Assembly (NCBI RefSeq): GCF_002007205.1
Contig: NZ_LAZS01000006.1
Span: 930,001-994,000, forward strand
From: Ensifer adhaerens
GTDB lineage: Bacteria > Pseudomonadota > Alphaproteobacteria > Rhizobiales > Rhizobiaceae
DNA length: 64,000 nucleotides
Direction of reading: 5' to 3'
The notes beneath the pieces were generated by a model. That model had not been told where the DNA came from. It did not search any database and saw only the letters and a list, made by a program, of their open reading frames with translations. Positions 8,165-18,785 of the stretch are shown here, piece by piece (position 1 is the stretch's first letter; the number at the start of each line of letters is the position of its first letter). The position numbers were made by a program, and so were the translations under genes.

Positions 8165-9871
8165 TTACTCGTTGTTCTGGCGGTTCTTCAGAGCGGCGCC
8201 GAGGATGTCGCCGAGCGAAGCGCCCGAGTCGGACGAACCGAACTGAGCAACGGCTTCCTTCTCTTCCGCGATTTCCAGAGCCTTGATCGACAGCTGGATC
8301 TTGCGGTCCTTCTTGGAGAAGTTGGTGACGCGAGCGTCGACAACCTGACCAACCGAGAAACGCTCCGGACGCTGTTCGTCACGGTCACGCGACAGGTCAG
8401 CGCGGCGGATGAACGAGGTGATGTCTTCGTGGTTGACGAGCTTCACTTCGATGCCGCCATCGTTGATCGCGATGATCTCGGCCGAAACAACGGCGTTCTT
8501 GCGCAGTTCGCCCGAAGCAGCGGCGTCGCCGACTGCATCCTTGCCGAGCTGCTTGATGCCGAGCGAGATGCGCTCCTTCTCGACGTCGACGTCGAGAACA
8601 ACAGCGCGAACGACGTCGCCCTTGTTGAACTCTTCGATGACCTGCTCGCCCGGACGGTTCCAGTCGAGGTCGGAAAGGTGAACCATGCCGTCAACGTCGC
8701 CGTCGAGGCCGATGAACAGGCCGAATTCGGTCTTGTTCTTGACTTCGCCTTCGACTTCGGTGCCAGCCGGATGGCTATGCGCGAATGCCTGCCACGGGTT
8801 CTCGAGCGTCTGCTTGAGGCCGAGCGAGATACGACGCTTGGTCGGATCGACTTCGAGAACGACAACGTCGACTTCCTGGCTCGTGGACAGGATCTTGCCG
8901 GGGTGCACGTTCTTCTTGGTCCAGGACATTTCGGAGATGTGGATCAGGCCTTCGATGCCCGGCTCCAGCTCGACGAACGCACCGTAGTCGGTGATGTTCG
9001 TGACGGTACCGGAGATCTTCTTGCCGACCGGGTACTTCGCACCGATGCCATCCCACGGATCCGACTCGAGCTGCTTCATGCCGAGCGAGATGCGGTGGGT
9101 TTCCTGGTTGATGCGGATGATCTGAACCTTGACCTGCTGGCCGATGTTCAGGATCTCCGACGGATGGTTCACGCGACGCCATGCCATGTCGGTGACATGG
9201 AGCAGGCCGTCGATGCCGCCGAGGTCGACGAACGCACCGTAGTCGGTGATGTTCTTGACGACGCCTTCGACAACCTGGCCTTCTTCCAGGTTCTGAACGA
9301 TTTCAGAACGCTGCTCGGCGCGGGATTCTTCGAGAACCGTACGACGCGAAACGACGATGTTGCCGCGACGCTTGTCCATCTTGAGGATTTCGAAGGGCTG
9401 CGGGTTGTGCATCAGCGGGGTCACGTCGCGGATCGGACGGATGTCGACCTGCGAACGCGGAAGGAAGGCTACGGCGCCGTCGAGATCGACGGTGAAGCCA
9501 CCCTTGACCTGGTTGAAGATGATGCCTTCGACGCGTTCGCCGGCTTCGAACTTCACTTCCAGGCGCATCCAGCTTTCTTCGCGGCGAGCCTTTTCGCGCG
9601 ACAGAACAGCTTCGCCGAGCGCGTTTTCGATGCGCTCAACGTAGACTTCGACTTCGTCGCCAACCTTGAGCGAGCCGTCCTTCGCCTTCGCGCCGAATTC
9701 CTTCAGAGCGATGCGGCCTTCGACCTTCAGACCGACGTCGACAACGGCGACGTCCTTTTCGATGGCCGTAACGATGCCCTTGGCAACATAGCCTTCGGCG
9801 AGATCGGTCTTCGCGAAGGATTCTTCGAGAAGGGCGGCGAAATCGTCACGGGTAGGATTGGTAGCAGACAT
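8165..9871 (-). CDS. rpsA: 30S ribosomal protein S1
   Basis: A 568-residue protein of successive S1 RNA-binding repeats, which recruits structured mRNAs to the 30S subunit. Repeats 3-6 are recognisable by ITDYGAFVDLGGIDGLLHV, ITDYGAFVELEPGIEGLIH, KTEFGLFIGLDGDVDGMVH and the more divergent NDGGIEVKLVNHEDIT. The length is typical of alphaproteobacterial S1. The start is MSATNPTRDDFAALL, with GGAGATTCC before the ATG; the 29 open codons upstream lack family character. cmk lies just upstream on the same strand, the usual cmk-rpsA arrangement. Confidence 0.97.
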   Translation of the reverse strand: MSATNPTRDDFAALLEESFAKTDLAEGYVAKGIVTAIEKDVAVVDVGLKVEGRIALKEFGAKAKDGSLKVGDEVEVYVERIENALGEAVLSREKARREESWMRLEVKFEAGERVEGIIFNQVKGGFTVDLDGAVAFLPRSQVDIRPIRDVTPLMHNPQPFEILKMDKRRGNIVVSRRTVLEESRAEQRSEIVQNLEEGQVVEGVVKNITDYGAFVDLGGIDGLLHVTDMAWRRVNHPSEILNIGQQVKVQIIRINQETHRISLGMKQLESDPWDGIGAKYPVGKKISGTVTNITDYGAFVELEPGIEGLIHISEMSWTKKNVHPGKILSTSQEVDVVVLEVDPTKRRISLGLKQTLENPWQAFAHSHPAGTEVEGEVKNKTEFGLFIGLDGDVDGMVHLSDLDWNRPGEQVIEEFNKGDVVRAVVLDVDVEKERISLGIKQLGKDAVGDAAASGELRKNAVVSAEIIAINDGGIEVKLVNHEDITSFIRRADLSRDRDEQRPERFSVGQVVDARVTNFSKKDRKIQLSIKALEIAEEKEAVAQFGSSDSGASLGDILGAALKNRQNNE

Positions 9872-10036
9872 GGAATCTCCTGCATGCATCTCAAGAAGAG
9901 ACGCACATGCGCCGGGGGCTGGTGTTGAACAGGCCTGAACCCAGTCCGCTCCATCCAAGGAGCAATCCGGCGCGTGGACGGAATCTCAGGCTATGCAAGA
10001 AGGGCGATCCTGACCAAGTCGGGGATGGGCTCTTCT

Positions 10037-10672
10037 TCAGATCTTCTTGATCAAGGCCGCATCGATCAAAGTCTTCGCGGCCTGAAACGCCGCCTCTATA
10101 CTCATTTCGGACGTATCAAGCAAGTGCGCATCCTCGGCGGGACGCAAGGGACTGTCGGCGCGGCCCATGTCGCGCTCGTCGCGCTTCTTCACATCCTCGA
10201 AAATCGCCGCGTAATCGGCCGGCTGGCCATTGGCGACGATCTCGTCAAAGCGGCGCTTGGCCCGCACTTCCGGCGATGCCGTGACATAGAGCTTCACCGG
10301 TGCGTCCGGGCAGACGACCGTGCCGATGTCGCGGCCGTCAAGCACCGTACCGGGTTCGCGCAGCGAAAAGGCGCGCTGCGCCTCGACCAGCGCCCGGCGC
10401 ACGGCCGGCATGACGGCGATCTTCGAGGCCGCCTCGCCGATCGCGTGGGCGGAAAGCACGGAACGATCGAGACCCGCCAGTTCGACCTCGCGCGCCATCG
10501 TCTCGGCAACCGCTTCATCGTCGAGCGGCAGCCCGGCATCGAGCAGCGCCTTGGCCGTGGCGCGATAGGTGAGGCCGGTATCGAGATGGTGGAAGCCGTA
10601 TTCCTCGGCGATCCGGCGCGACAGCGTGCCCTTGCCGGCAGCGGCCGGTCCGTCGATGGCGATGGTAATCAT
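10037..10672 (-). CDS. cmk: Cytidylate kinase
   Basis: A 211-residue (d)CMP kinase that phosphorylates CMP and dCMP for nucleic acid and CMP-sugar synthesis. The P-loop GPAAAGKGT is at residues 8-16, followed by the substrate segments [10 protein letters not shown] and [15 protein letters not shown] and the lid-like AKRRFDEI. The start MITIAIDGP follows GCAGGACCGATC; a longer frame upstream is not family-like. It sits between aroA and rpsA on one strand, a conserved aroA-cmk-rpsA order, and is likely co-transcribed with them. Confidence 0.96.
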   Translation of the reverse strand: MITIAIDGPAAAGKGTLSRRIAEEYGFHHLDTGLTYRATAKALLDAGLPLDDEAVAETMAREVELAGLDRSVLSAHAIGEAASKIAVMPAVRRALVEAQRAFSLREPGTVLDGRDIGTVVCPDAPVKLYVTASPEVRAKRRFDEIVANGQPADYAAIFEDVKKRDERDMGRADSPLRPAEDAHLLDTSEMSIEAAFQAAKTLIDAALIKKI

Positions 10673-10824
10673 GATCGGTCCTGCAATCGATGTTGTCGCT
10701 GGCCTGTAGTCGAAAACGGCGCCGGTTTCCATGCTTGTACGGCGACTATCTCATTCAACCCCGTCAAGGAAGCATCCTCCGCCACTGGATCTGTACTGGA
10801 TGTCAACCGGCCCTCCCACCGCCT

Positions 10825-12379
<1,555 letters not shown>

Positions 12380-12470
12380 GACCGGCTAATCATCATCAGC
12401 TTGATACCCTTTCCACCCGCCGGCTTTCCGGCAAGCGCCGGCACGGCCGGCCATTCAAGAGGCTTTGACA

Positions 12471-12863
12471 GTGGCAAAACCGGAACTTGGAACAAAGCGC
12501 ATCGACCCGGAAACGGGGCGCAAATTCTACGATCTGAACCGTGATCCGATCGTTTCGCCTTACACCGGCAAGTCCTATCCGCTGAATTTCTTCGAAGAAA
12601 CCTCGGTCGCCAAGGTGCTCGAGAAGGAAGAAGAAGAAGACGTCACGGAAGTTGATGCAGAAAACACCGAAGTCGAACTCGTTTCGCTCGAGGATGCCGA
12701 CGATGAGGCAGCGGGCGGCGACGACCTGCCGGATCTCGGCGACGACGATGTCGAAATCGACGGCGACGATGATGACGACACCTTCCTGCAGACCGACGAC
12801 GAAGACGATGACGACGACATGAGCGACCTCATCGGCGTGTCGGACGACGAAGAAGACGTCTAA
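12471..12863 (+). CDS. TIGR02300 / FYDLN-acid family protein
   Basis: A 130-residue protein with a conserved N-terminal motif (KPELGTKRIDPETGRKFYDLN, then DPIVSPYTGKSYP) and a highly acidic tail of Asp/Glu runs (about residues 50-130). The family is typical of alphaproteobacteria and has no assigned function. Family members often carry a cysteine in the KR-x-C-P-x-TG segment; here it is isoleucine (KRIDPETG). I place the start at GTG 12471 behind AAGAGGC; a TTG two codons earlier is the alternative. Extreme acidity suggests interaction with a basic partner such as a nucleic-acid-binding protein, which is only an inference. Confidence 0.85.
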   Translation: MAKPELGTKRIDPETGRKFYDLNRDPIVSPYTGKSYPLNFFEETSVAKVLEKEEEEDVTEVDAENTEVELVSLEDADDEAAGGDDLPDLGDDDVEIDGDDDDDTFLQTDDEDDDDDMSDLIGVSDDEEDV

Positions 12864-12886
12864 GCGCTTCAAATGACAATGAAATG

Positions 12887-12920
12887 CTCCCGTCCTCGGC
12901 CGAACTGGCCCGGACGGGAG
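12887..12920 (+). terminator. Hairpin after FYDLN-acid gene
   Basis: A 9-bp stem CTCCCGTCC / GGACGGGAG lies 23 bp past the stop codon. It has no U-run, so it may be a weak terminator or only an mRNA-end stabiliser. Confidence 0.45.
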
Positions 12921-13063
12921 AAAATCGGCCCGGAGAAAAAATAAATCCACAGGCCACGCATTTTTCGGCTTGCCATCCTCAAAAAGGGGAAGTAATAAGC
13001 CGCCACTCGCCGAGCACAACAGCCCGACGAACTTCCCGGACCGGCATCGCCGGAACCCGATAT

Positions 13064-13139
<76 letters not shown>

Positions 13140-13170
13140 AATCTTCCTTTGATTGATCAGCGCCCGGTCC

Positions 13171-13611
13171 TCAGGGACCTTCGTTTGCTGCCATTTCGTC
13201 CAGCGAATCCAGGATCATCGTCAACAACCGGATGATGTCGGCGGATTCGAGCAGGGCGTTACGGATTTCGCGCTCGGACCGTTTAGGTATGGAACTGGCG
13301 ATATCCAGCAGGATGTTGGTCACGTCAGGCGCTTCGGTATTCGGCTCCATGCCCGTCTGCTCGCGCATGCAGCGGATCAGCGCCACTGCGCCTTCAAGCA
13401 AACGTTGTGCCTGCAACGGAGTGAGGTCATGGACCTCGTTGGCGGCACGAAACAACTGGGATCTGAAGCCCGCTATCGTTGTCATCTCCCGGATGATACT
13501 CCTTTCGGCTTCAAATGAAAGTGGTGGTCCGAGCCGTCTGCGCAACGTTCGGATGAACAGGATGCATGCTCTATCTTGCGCGAGCGCGAACAACCGTTCC
13601 GCGCGCACCAT
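13171..13611 (-). CDS. Hypothetical protein
   Basis: Not recognised. The frame gives up to 146 residues. The best-conserved-looking part starts at MTTIAGFRSQLF (ATG at 13485), which would give a 104-residue, mostly helical protein with segments LTPLQAQRLLEGAVALIRCM and ALLESADIIRLLTMILDSLDEM. No clear Shine-Dalgarno sequence decides between the starts. There are no membrane helices or signal peptide. It is convergent with tRNA-Ala and divergent from the ydcF-like gene. Codon use fits a real gene. Confidence 0.55.
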   Translation of the reverse strand: MVRAERLFALAQDRACILFIRTLRRRLGPPLSFEAERSIIREMTTIAGFRSQLFRAANEVHDLTPLQAQRLLEGAVALIRCMREQTGMEPNTEAPDVTNILLDIASSIPKRSEREIRNALLESADIIRLLTMILDSLDEMAANEGP

Positions 13612-13670
13612 CCGGCGTCGCCGTCACGCATTCATGATTTGTTAAGCAGCGGACCGCAGAAGCTGATGCC

Positions 13671-14459
13671 ATGTTCCTGGTTTCGAAAATCTTCTGGCTG
13701 ATCGCTCAGCCGCTGTCGTTCGCGCTGCTCGCCGTCATCGCCGGGCTGCTGGCGACTGCCATCGGCTGGCGACGCATCGGCGCCCTCCTCGGCAGCCTCG
13801 GCGCGCTGGTGCTTTTCGTCAGCCTGTTCACCACCGCGGGCTCCTACGCCCTGCAAGCACTCGAAGATCGATTTGCGCGCCCGGCACCGCCGACAGCGCT
13901 TGCCTGCATCATCGTTCTCGGCGGCGCCTTCGAAAACGAAGTCATGGCGGGCCGCGGCGCCACGGAACTCAACCAGGCGGCAGACCGCTTCATCGAGACC
14001 GCAAGTCTCGCCAAGCGCTATCCCGAAGCACGGATCCTCGTATCCGGCGGCGACGGCTCGATCAGCGGCGCCTATGAGGGCGATGCGCTGGCCTCGAAGG
14101 CCTTCTTCGACACCTTCGGCATCGCCGCCGATCGGGTGATCCGCGAGGAAGATTCGCGCACGACCTTCGAGAACGCGCGCTACACCAAGGATCTGCTGGC
14201 GGCAAACGGGCTGACGCAATGTGCGCTCGTCACTTCCGCCTACCACATGCCGCGCTCGGTCGCTCTGTTCCGCGCCAACGGCATCGATGTCCTGCCCTGG
14301 CCGACGGACTTTCGCACGAGCGGCAAGGTGCGGCTTGGCTTCGATTTCACCCAGCCCTCGCTGAACGCGCAGCTGACGACGACGGCCGCCAAGGAGTGGA
14401 CGGGGCTTGTTGCCTATTACCTGCTCGGCCGGACGCAGACGATCCTGCCGACACGCTGA
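13671..14459 (+). CDS. YdcF/ElyC-like DUF218 family membrane protein
   Basis: A 262-residue protein with two N-terminal membrane helices (about residues 10-30 and 33-58) and a DUF218 domain. Landmarks are ACIIVLGGAFE, YPEARILVSGGDG, EDSRTTFENARYTKDLL and CALVTSAYHMPRSVALFRANGI. The related ElyC and SanA proteins act in envelope integrity and peptidoglycan or lipid-carrier metabolism. The catalytic reaction, if any, is not established. It precedes a TRIC-type channel gene by about 70 bp on the same strand, so the two may be one unit. Confidence 0.85.
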   Translation: MFLVSKIFWLIAQPLSFALLAVIAGLLATAIGWRRIGALLGSLGALVLFVSLFTTAGSYALQALEDRFARPAPPTALACIIVLGGAFENEVMAGRGATELNQAADRFIETASLAKRYPEARILVSGGDGSISGAYEGDALASKAFFDTFGIAADRVIREEDSRTTFENARYTKDLLAANGLTQCALVTSAYHMPRSVALFRANGIDVLPWPTDFRTSGKVRLGFDFTQPSLNAQLTTTAAKEWTGLVAYYLLGRTQTILPTR

Positions 14460-14526
14460 GACAGTTGACGCCGGGGCACGGCATGCCCCAGCTTCGATGA
14501 CAAGCCGATTCTTGCCCGGAGCGCCC

Positions 14527-15162
14527 ATGCCGATCCTCGAAATCCTCGATTATGCCGGTGTGGCGGTCTTTGCCGCCACTGGAGCGCTGTCGGCGTCACG
14601 CAAGCAGCTCGACATCATCGGCTATCTGTTTCTCGCCTCGGTCACCGGGATCGGCGGCGGCACGATGCGCGACGTCGTGCTTGGCGCCACGCCGGTCTTC
14701 TGGGTCACCAACCCGACCTACCTTCTGGTTTGCGCCACCGTTGCCGTCCTCCTGTTCTTCACCGCCCATCTCTTCGATTCCCGCTACCGGGTTCTCGTCT
14801 GGCTCGATGCGATCGGGCTGTCGGCCTATTGCGTGATGGGTGCGGCGAAAGGCTATGCGGCCACGGGATCGCCGGGTGTCGCCCTCGTCACCGGCATGCT
14901 CACGGCCACTTTCGGCGGCGTGCTTCGCGACCTGCTTGCCGGAGAACCCTCGGTGCTGCTGCGGCCGGAGGTCTATGTGACGGCAGCGCTGATCGGTGCC
15001 AGCGCCTATGTGCTGGCGACGATGGTGGGGCTGCCGCTTGTGGCCGCCTCGGCGCTCGGCGTGGCCTCGGCCTTTGCCGTGCGCGCCGGTGCGCTCAAGT
15101 TCGGCTGGACGCTGCCCACCGGCAAGGCCCTGCCGGGGCGCGATCCCGACGACGTGATGTGA
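14527..15162 (+). CDS. TRIC / UPF0126 family cation channel-like membrane protein
   Basis: A 211-residue membrane protein of about seven helices made of two homologous halves. The pattern GxGGGTMRDVVLG (first half) and TATFGGVLRDLLAGEP (second half) is diagnostic of bacterial trimeric intracellular cation channel homologues. These conduct K+ or Na+ in structural studies; the physiological role in bacteria is open. The start MPILEILDYAG follows CGGAGCGCCC; an ATG 30 bp upstream is possible. Confidence 0.9.
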   Translation: MPILEILDYAGVAVFAATGALSASRKQLDIIGYLFLASVTGIGGGTMRDVVLGATPVFWVTNPTYLLVCATVAVLLFFTAHLFDSRYRVLVWLDAIGLSAYCVMGAAKGYAATGSPGVALVTGMLTATFGGVLRDLLAGEPSVLLRPEVYVTAALIGASAYVLATMVGLPLVAASALGVASAFAVRAGALKFGWTLPTGKALPGRDPDDVM

Positions 15163-15225
15163 AGGCTTAGGCGCCGACCCACGCGCGCCCAGCAATCAAT
15201 TTATCTTGATCAATTCTTTGGCGGA

Positions 15226-15663
15226 TCAGCGGCCGTTCTTGCGGCGCAACCGGATGACCACGTCGACATGCGAAATCTCCATGCCCTCGGGCGGCTCCGG
15301 CAGATTGTCGATGTGGATGTTGCTCACCGGAATGTCGAGCACCTCGTTCTGGCCCTCGACGAAGAAGTGATGATGATCCGATACGTTGGTGTCGAAATAG
15401 GTCTTGGCGCTTTCGACGGCCAGCACGCGGATCATACCGGCTTCGGTGAACTGATGCAGCGTATTGTAGACGGTTGCGAGTGAAACGGGCACACCGGCCA
15501 TGACGGCCTCCTCGTGCAGTTCCTCGACGGTCAGGTGACGATCACCCTTGGCAAAGATCAGATCGGCGAGGGCAACGCGCTGACGGGTCGGACGCAGGCC
15601 TGAGTGGCGCAGCCTTTCTTCCGAACTCACTTCTGTTGCTTTCGTCATCAAGGGTCGTTCCAT
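15226..15663 (-). CDS. irr: Fur-family iron response regulator Irr
   Basis: A 145-residue Fur-superfamily repressor. The winged-helix part includes GLRPTRQRVALADLIF and VSLATVYNTLHQFTEAGMI, and the metal/heme region SDHHHFFVEGQNEVLDI has a triple histidine near residues 97-99, which marks Irr rather than Fur or Zur. In rhizobia Irr accumulates under iron limitation and represses heme and iron-using genes. The N-terminal heme-regulatory motif with GCPWH of the Bradyrhizobium protein is absent, as in other Rhizobiaceae. It is divergent from fabA; a second start, MTKATEV, lies five codons in. Confidence 0.93.
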   Translation of the reverse strand: MERPLMTKATEVSSEERLRHSGLRPTRQRVALADLIFAKGDRHLTVEELHEEAVMAGVPVSLATVYNTLHQFTEAGMIRVLAVESAKTYFDTNVSDHHHFFVEGQNEVLDIPVSNIHIDNLPEPPEGMEISHVDVVIRLRRKNGR

Positions 15664-15969
15664 GTATCCCGGCGAAATTCACAATACTTCCTCCGCGATA
15701 TAACTTTTACGCCCTCGCCTTTCAATAGATTCCAGCCCTGACAGGCGTTGCAAAGCCCGAAAAACCGGTCAAACTCGGGGAATGCTGGCAATTAACTCTG
15801 GTCGCGCCCACATTGATCCTGTAAGCGACGGCGGAGTGAAATCGCCATCTGAAGCGATGGAGACCGGACGGAAAACCGCAAGATCCGGGTCGCCACGCTT
15901 CATTTCATACCGAACTTGCTCTAAAGCAGGTCGGACAACACAATTTGTTACGCGGGGAAACATCCATTC
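15664..15969. other. irr-fabA divergent control region
   Basis: About 306 bp should carry both promoters. No canonical iron-control element was recognised. A 16-bp segment at 15864-15879 matches the core of the dispersed repeat found in the tandem array at 55966. Confidence 0.55.
15864..15879 (+). repeat. Core of dispersed palindromic repeat
   Basis: CCGGACGGAAAACCGC here is identical to part of the 55-bp tandem unit at 55966-56234. It lies in the fabA upstream region. Confidence 0.5.
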
Positions 15970-16485
15970 ATGACGACCAGACAATCCAGCTTCAGCTATG
16001 AGGAAATCCTGGCCTGCGGCCGTGGAGAGTTGTTTGGCCCCGGCAATGCCCAGCTGCCGCTGCCGCCGATGCTGATGGTTCATCGCATCACCGAAATCTC
16101 CGAGACCGGCGGCGCCTTCGACAAGGGTTACCTGCGCGCCGAGTACGACGTGCGGCCGGACGACTGGTATTTCCCCTGCCACTTCCAGGGCAACCCGATC
16201 ATGCCCGGCTGCCTCGGCCTCGACGGCATGTGGCAGCTGACCGGCTTCTACCTCGGCTGGCTCGGCGAGCCGGGCCGCGGCATGGCGCTGTCGACCGGCG
16301 AAGTGAAGTTCAAGGGCATGGTACGTCCCCACACCAAGCTTCTCGAATACGGCATCGACTTCAAGCGCGTCATGCGCGGACGGCTCGTGCTCGGCACCGC
16401 CGACGGCTGGCTGAAGGCCGATGGCGAGACTATCTATCAGGCGACCGACCTGCGCGTCGGACTGTCGAAGGACAAGGCCGAGTAG
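15970..16485 (+). CDS. fabA: 3-hydroxydecanoyl-ACP dehydratase/isomerase
   Basis: A 171-residue bifunctional enzyme that dehydrates 3-hydroxydecanoyl-ACP and isomerises trans-2- to cis-3-decenoyl-ACP, the branch point to unsaturated fatty acids. The active-site histidine (residue 71) is in [13 protein letters not shown] and the aspartate (residue 85) in [12 protein letters not shown]. Length equals the Escherichia coli enzyme within a residue. It heads a fabA-fabB-fabI cluster with 46 bp to fabB, the expected partners. Confidence 0.97.
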   Translation: MTTRQSSFSYEEILACGRGELFGPGNAQLPLPPMLMVHRITEISETGGAFDKGYLRAEYDVRPDDWYFPCHFQGNPIMPGCLGLDGMWQLTGFYLGWLGEPGRGMALSTGEVKFKGMVRPHTKLLEYGIDFKRVMRGRLVLGTADGWLKADGETIYQATDLRVGLSKDKAE

Positions 16486-16531
16486 ATCCAGGCCTTTCCG
16501 CAGCGAACGAAATAAAGAAAAGGTCAGTACC

Positions 16532-17755
16532 ATGAGACGGGTTGTTGTCACGGGCCTCGGCATCGTTTCCTCGATCGGGAACAATGCAGACGAAGTCACG
16601 GCGTCGTTGCGCGATGCCAAGTCGGGCATCACGTTTTCTCCCGATTTCGCCGAGAATGGCTTCAAGTGCCAGGTCTGGGGCGCGCCGTCGCTCGATCCGA
16701 CCGAACTGGTCGATCGCCGCGCCATGCGCTTCCTGTCGCAGGGCGGCGCCTGGAACCACGTGGCGATGAAGCAGGCGATCGCCGATTCCGGCCTGGAAGA
16801 AGCGGTCATCGCCCGCAACGAGCGCACCGGCATCATCATGGGCTCGGGCGGTCCGTCCACCCGCACGATCGTCGAGGCGGCCGACGTCACCCGCAAGAAC
16901 GTCAGCCCGAAGCGCATCGGCCCGTTCGCCGTTCCGAAGGCGATGTCGTCCACGGCATCCGCCACGCTCGCCACCTGGTTCCAGATCCACGGCGTCAACT
17001 ATTCGATCTCGTCGGCCTGCTCGACCTCGGCGCACTGCATCGGCAATGCCGCCGAGATGATCCAGTGGGGCAAGCAGGACGTGATGTTTGCCGGCGGCCA
17101 CGAAGACCTCGACTGGACCATGTCCAACCTCTTCGACGCCATGGGCGCCATGTCGTCCAAGTACAACGAAACGCCGGCAACGGCGTCGCGCGCCTATGAC
17201 GCCAACCGCGACGGTTTCGTCATTGCCGGCGGCGCGGGCGTCCTCGTTCTCGAAGAACTGGAGCACGCCAAGGCCCGCGGCGCCAAGATCTATGCCGAAA
17301 TCGTCGGCTATGGCGCCACCTCCGACGGCTACGACATGGTGGCTCCCTCGGGCGAAGGCGCGATCCGCTGCATGCGTCAGGCGCTCTCGACCGTGAAGGG
17401 CGAGGTCGATTACATCAACACCCACGGCACCTCGACCCCGGTTGGCGACAGCAAGGAAATCGGCGCGATCCGTGAGGTCTTCGGCAGCAAGATGCCGCAC
17501 ATCCAGTCGACCAAGTCGCTCACGGGTCACTCGCTCGGGGCCGCCGGCGTGCAGGAATCGATCTACGGCCTCCTGATGATGCAGGCCGGCTTCATCGGCG
17601 AGAGCGCGCATATCAGCGAACTCGACCCGGAATTCGACGGCGTTCCGATCGTCCGCAAGCGCATCGACAACGCCAAGATCGATACGGTCCTGTCGAACTC
17701 CTTCGGCTTCGGCGGCACCAATGCAACGCTCGTCTTCCAGCGCTACAACGGATAA
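16532..17755 (+). CDS. fabB: 3-oxoacyl-ACP synthase I
   Basis: A 407-residue elongating ketosynthase that condenses malonyl-ACP with cis-3-decenoyl-ACP and other acyl-ACPs. The catalytic triad falls at Cys163 ([10 protein letters not shown]), His298 ([11 protein letters not shown]) and His333 ([10 protein letters not shown]), the same numbers as E. coli FabB, with Lys328 nearby. The C-terminal FGFGGTNAT loop is present. I take ATG 16532 as start, giving [10 protein letters not shown], with AAAAGG upstream; the longer open frame overlaps fabA. fabI starts 4 bp after its stop. Confidence 0.97.
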   Translation: MRRVVVTGLGIVSSIGNNADEVTASLRDAKSGITFSPDFAENGFKCQVWGAPSLDPTELVDRRAMRFLSQGGAWNHVAMKQAIADSGLEEAVIARNERTGIIMGSGGPSTRTIVEAADVTRKNVSPKRIGPFAVPKAMSSTASATLATWFQIHGVNYSISSACSTSAHCIGNAAEMIQWGKQDVMFAGGHEDLDWTMSNLFDAMGAMSSKYNETPATASRAYDANRDGFVIAGGAGVLVLEELEHAKARGAKIYAEIVGYGATSDGYDMVAPSGEGAIRCMRQALSTVKGEVDYINTHGTSTPVGDSKEIGAIREVFGSKMPHIQSTKSLTGHSLGAAGVQESIYGLLMMQAGFIGESAHISELDPEFDGVPIVRKRIDNAKIDTVLSNSFGFGGTNATLVFQRYNG

Positions 17756-17759
17756 TACA

Positions 17760-18566
17760 ATGACGGGACTGATGACCGGAAAGCGTGGCCTCATCATGGG
17801 TGTGGCCAACAGTCACTCTATTGCCTGGGGCATCTCCAAGGCGCTTGCAGCGCAAGGCGCGGAACTGGCCTTTACCTATCAGGGCGAGGCGCTGGGCAAG
17901 CGCGTCAAGCCGCTGGCCACCGAGCTCGGTTCCGACTTCCTGCTTCCCTGCGATGTCGAGGACATCGCCTCCGTCGATGCGGTCATCGATGCGATCAAGG
18001 AACGCTGGGGTAAATTCGACTTCATCGTTCATGCCATCGGCTTTTCGGACAAGAACGAGCTGAAGGGCCTCTACGCCGACACCTCGCGCGACAATTTCAG
18101 CCGCACAATGGTGATCTCCTGCTTCTCCTTCACCGAGATCGCCAGGCGCGCGGCCGAGCTGATGGATGAGGGCGGTTCGATGCTGACGCTCACCTATGGC
18201 GGCTCGATGCGCGTGATGCCGAACTACAACGTCATGGGCGTGGCCAAGGCGGCGCTCGAGGCTTCGGTGCGTTACCTCGCCGCCGACTACGGCGTTCGCG
18301 GCATTCGCGTCAACGCGATCTCCGCCGGCCCGATCCGCACGCTTGCCGGCGCCGGCATTTCCGATGCCCGGGCGATGCTCTCCTGGCAGCAGAAGAATTC
18401 GCCGCTGCGCCGCACCGTCACGATCGACGATGTCGGCAATTCGGCGCTTTACCTGCTTTCCGACCTGTCGCGCGGCGTCACCGGCGAAATCCACTATGTG
18501 GACTCCGGCTACAACATCACTTCGATGCCGGCGCTCGATGCGCTGAGGACGGCCGACACCGAGTAA
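17760..18566 (+). CDS. fabI: Enoyl-ACP reductase (NADH)
   Basis: A 268-residue short-chain dehydrogenase performing the last reduction of each elongation cycle. Features are the Rossmann start GKRGLIMGVANSHSIAWG, Tyr146 in LTLTYGG, Tyr156 and Lys163 in NYNVMGVAKAALE (the FabI Y-x6-K arrangement), and the C-terminal HYVDSGYNITSMP. These are the residues that contact triclosan-type inhibitors in FabI enzymes. The start MTGLMTGKRG lies 4 bp after fabB, so translation is probably coupled. Rhizobia often have two fabI copies; this one belongs to the fabA-fabB unit. Confidence 0.96.
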   Translation: MTGLMTGKRGLIMGVANSHSIAWGISKALAAQGAELAFTYQGEALGKRVKPLATELGSDFLLPCDVEDIASVDAVIDAIKERWGKFDFIVHAIGFSDKNELKGLYADTSRDNFSRTMVISCFSFTEIARRAAELMDEGGSMLTLTYGGSMRVMPNYNVMGVAKAALEASVRYLAADYGVRGIRVNAISAGPIRTLAGAGISDARAMLSWQQKNSPLRRTVTIDDVGNSALYLLSDLSRGVTGEIHYVDSGYNITSMPALDALRTADTE

Positions 18567-18603
18567 CGATCCGGCCGATGGGCACTTTCCAAGGCTCATG
18601 GAC

Positions 18604-18636
18604 AAGCCCCGGTGAGGTTTTCTCCGGGGCTTTTTT
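18604..18636 (+). terminator. Rho-independent terminator of fabA-fabB-fabI
   Basis: The stem AAGCCCCGG / CCGGGGCTT with an 11-nt loop is followed by a run of T. It lies 37 bp past the fabI stop. Confidence 0.9.
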
Positions 18637-18639
18637 GTT

Positions 18640-18731
18640 AGAGCGTTTGCGATTTAGACGGAAACACAGAAACGCTCTATGTCTCTGTTTTTACGCATGT
18701 CCTGGCGGAAAACCGCTCCGCACTTTTCTTG
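18640..18731 (+). repeat. Dispersed palindromic element, single copy
   Basis: A 9-bp inverted repeat AGAGCGTTT / AAACGCTCT (18640-18648, 18670-18678) is followed by a T-rich link and the core CGGAAAACCGCTCCGCAC (from 18706), then TTTTC. The core differs by only a base or two from the tandem unit at 55966. I recall similar intergenic elements as common in Rhizobiaceae. Confidence 0.7.
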
Positions 18732-18785
18732 AAAAGGCTTTCGTGTGTTTTCCAGTTTCGTTCGCTCCGCACTGAGCGCCTGCGG

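Noticed and set aside
15664-15969. Irr box or iron-control element controlling fabA
   Set aside because: No palindrome of the known iron-control type could be found in the interval.
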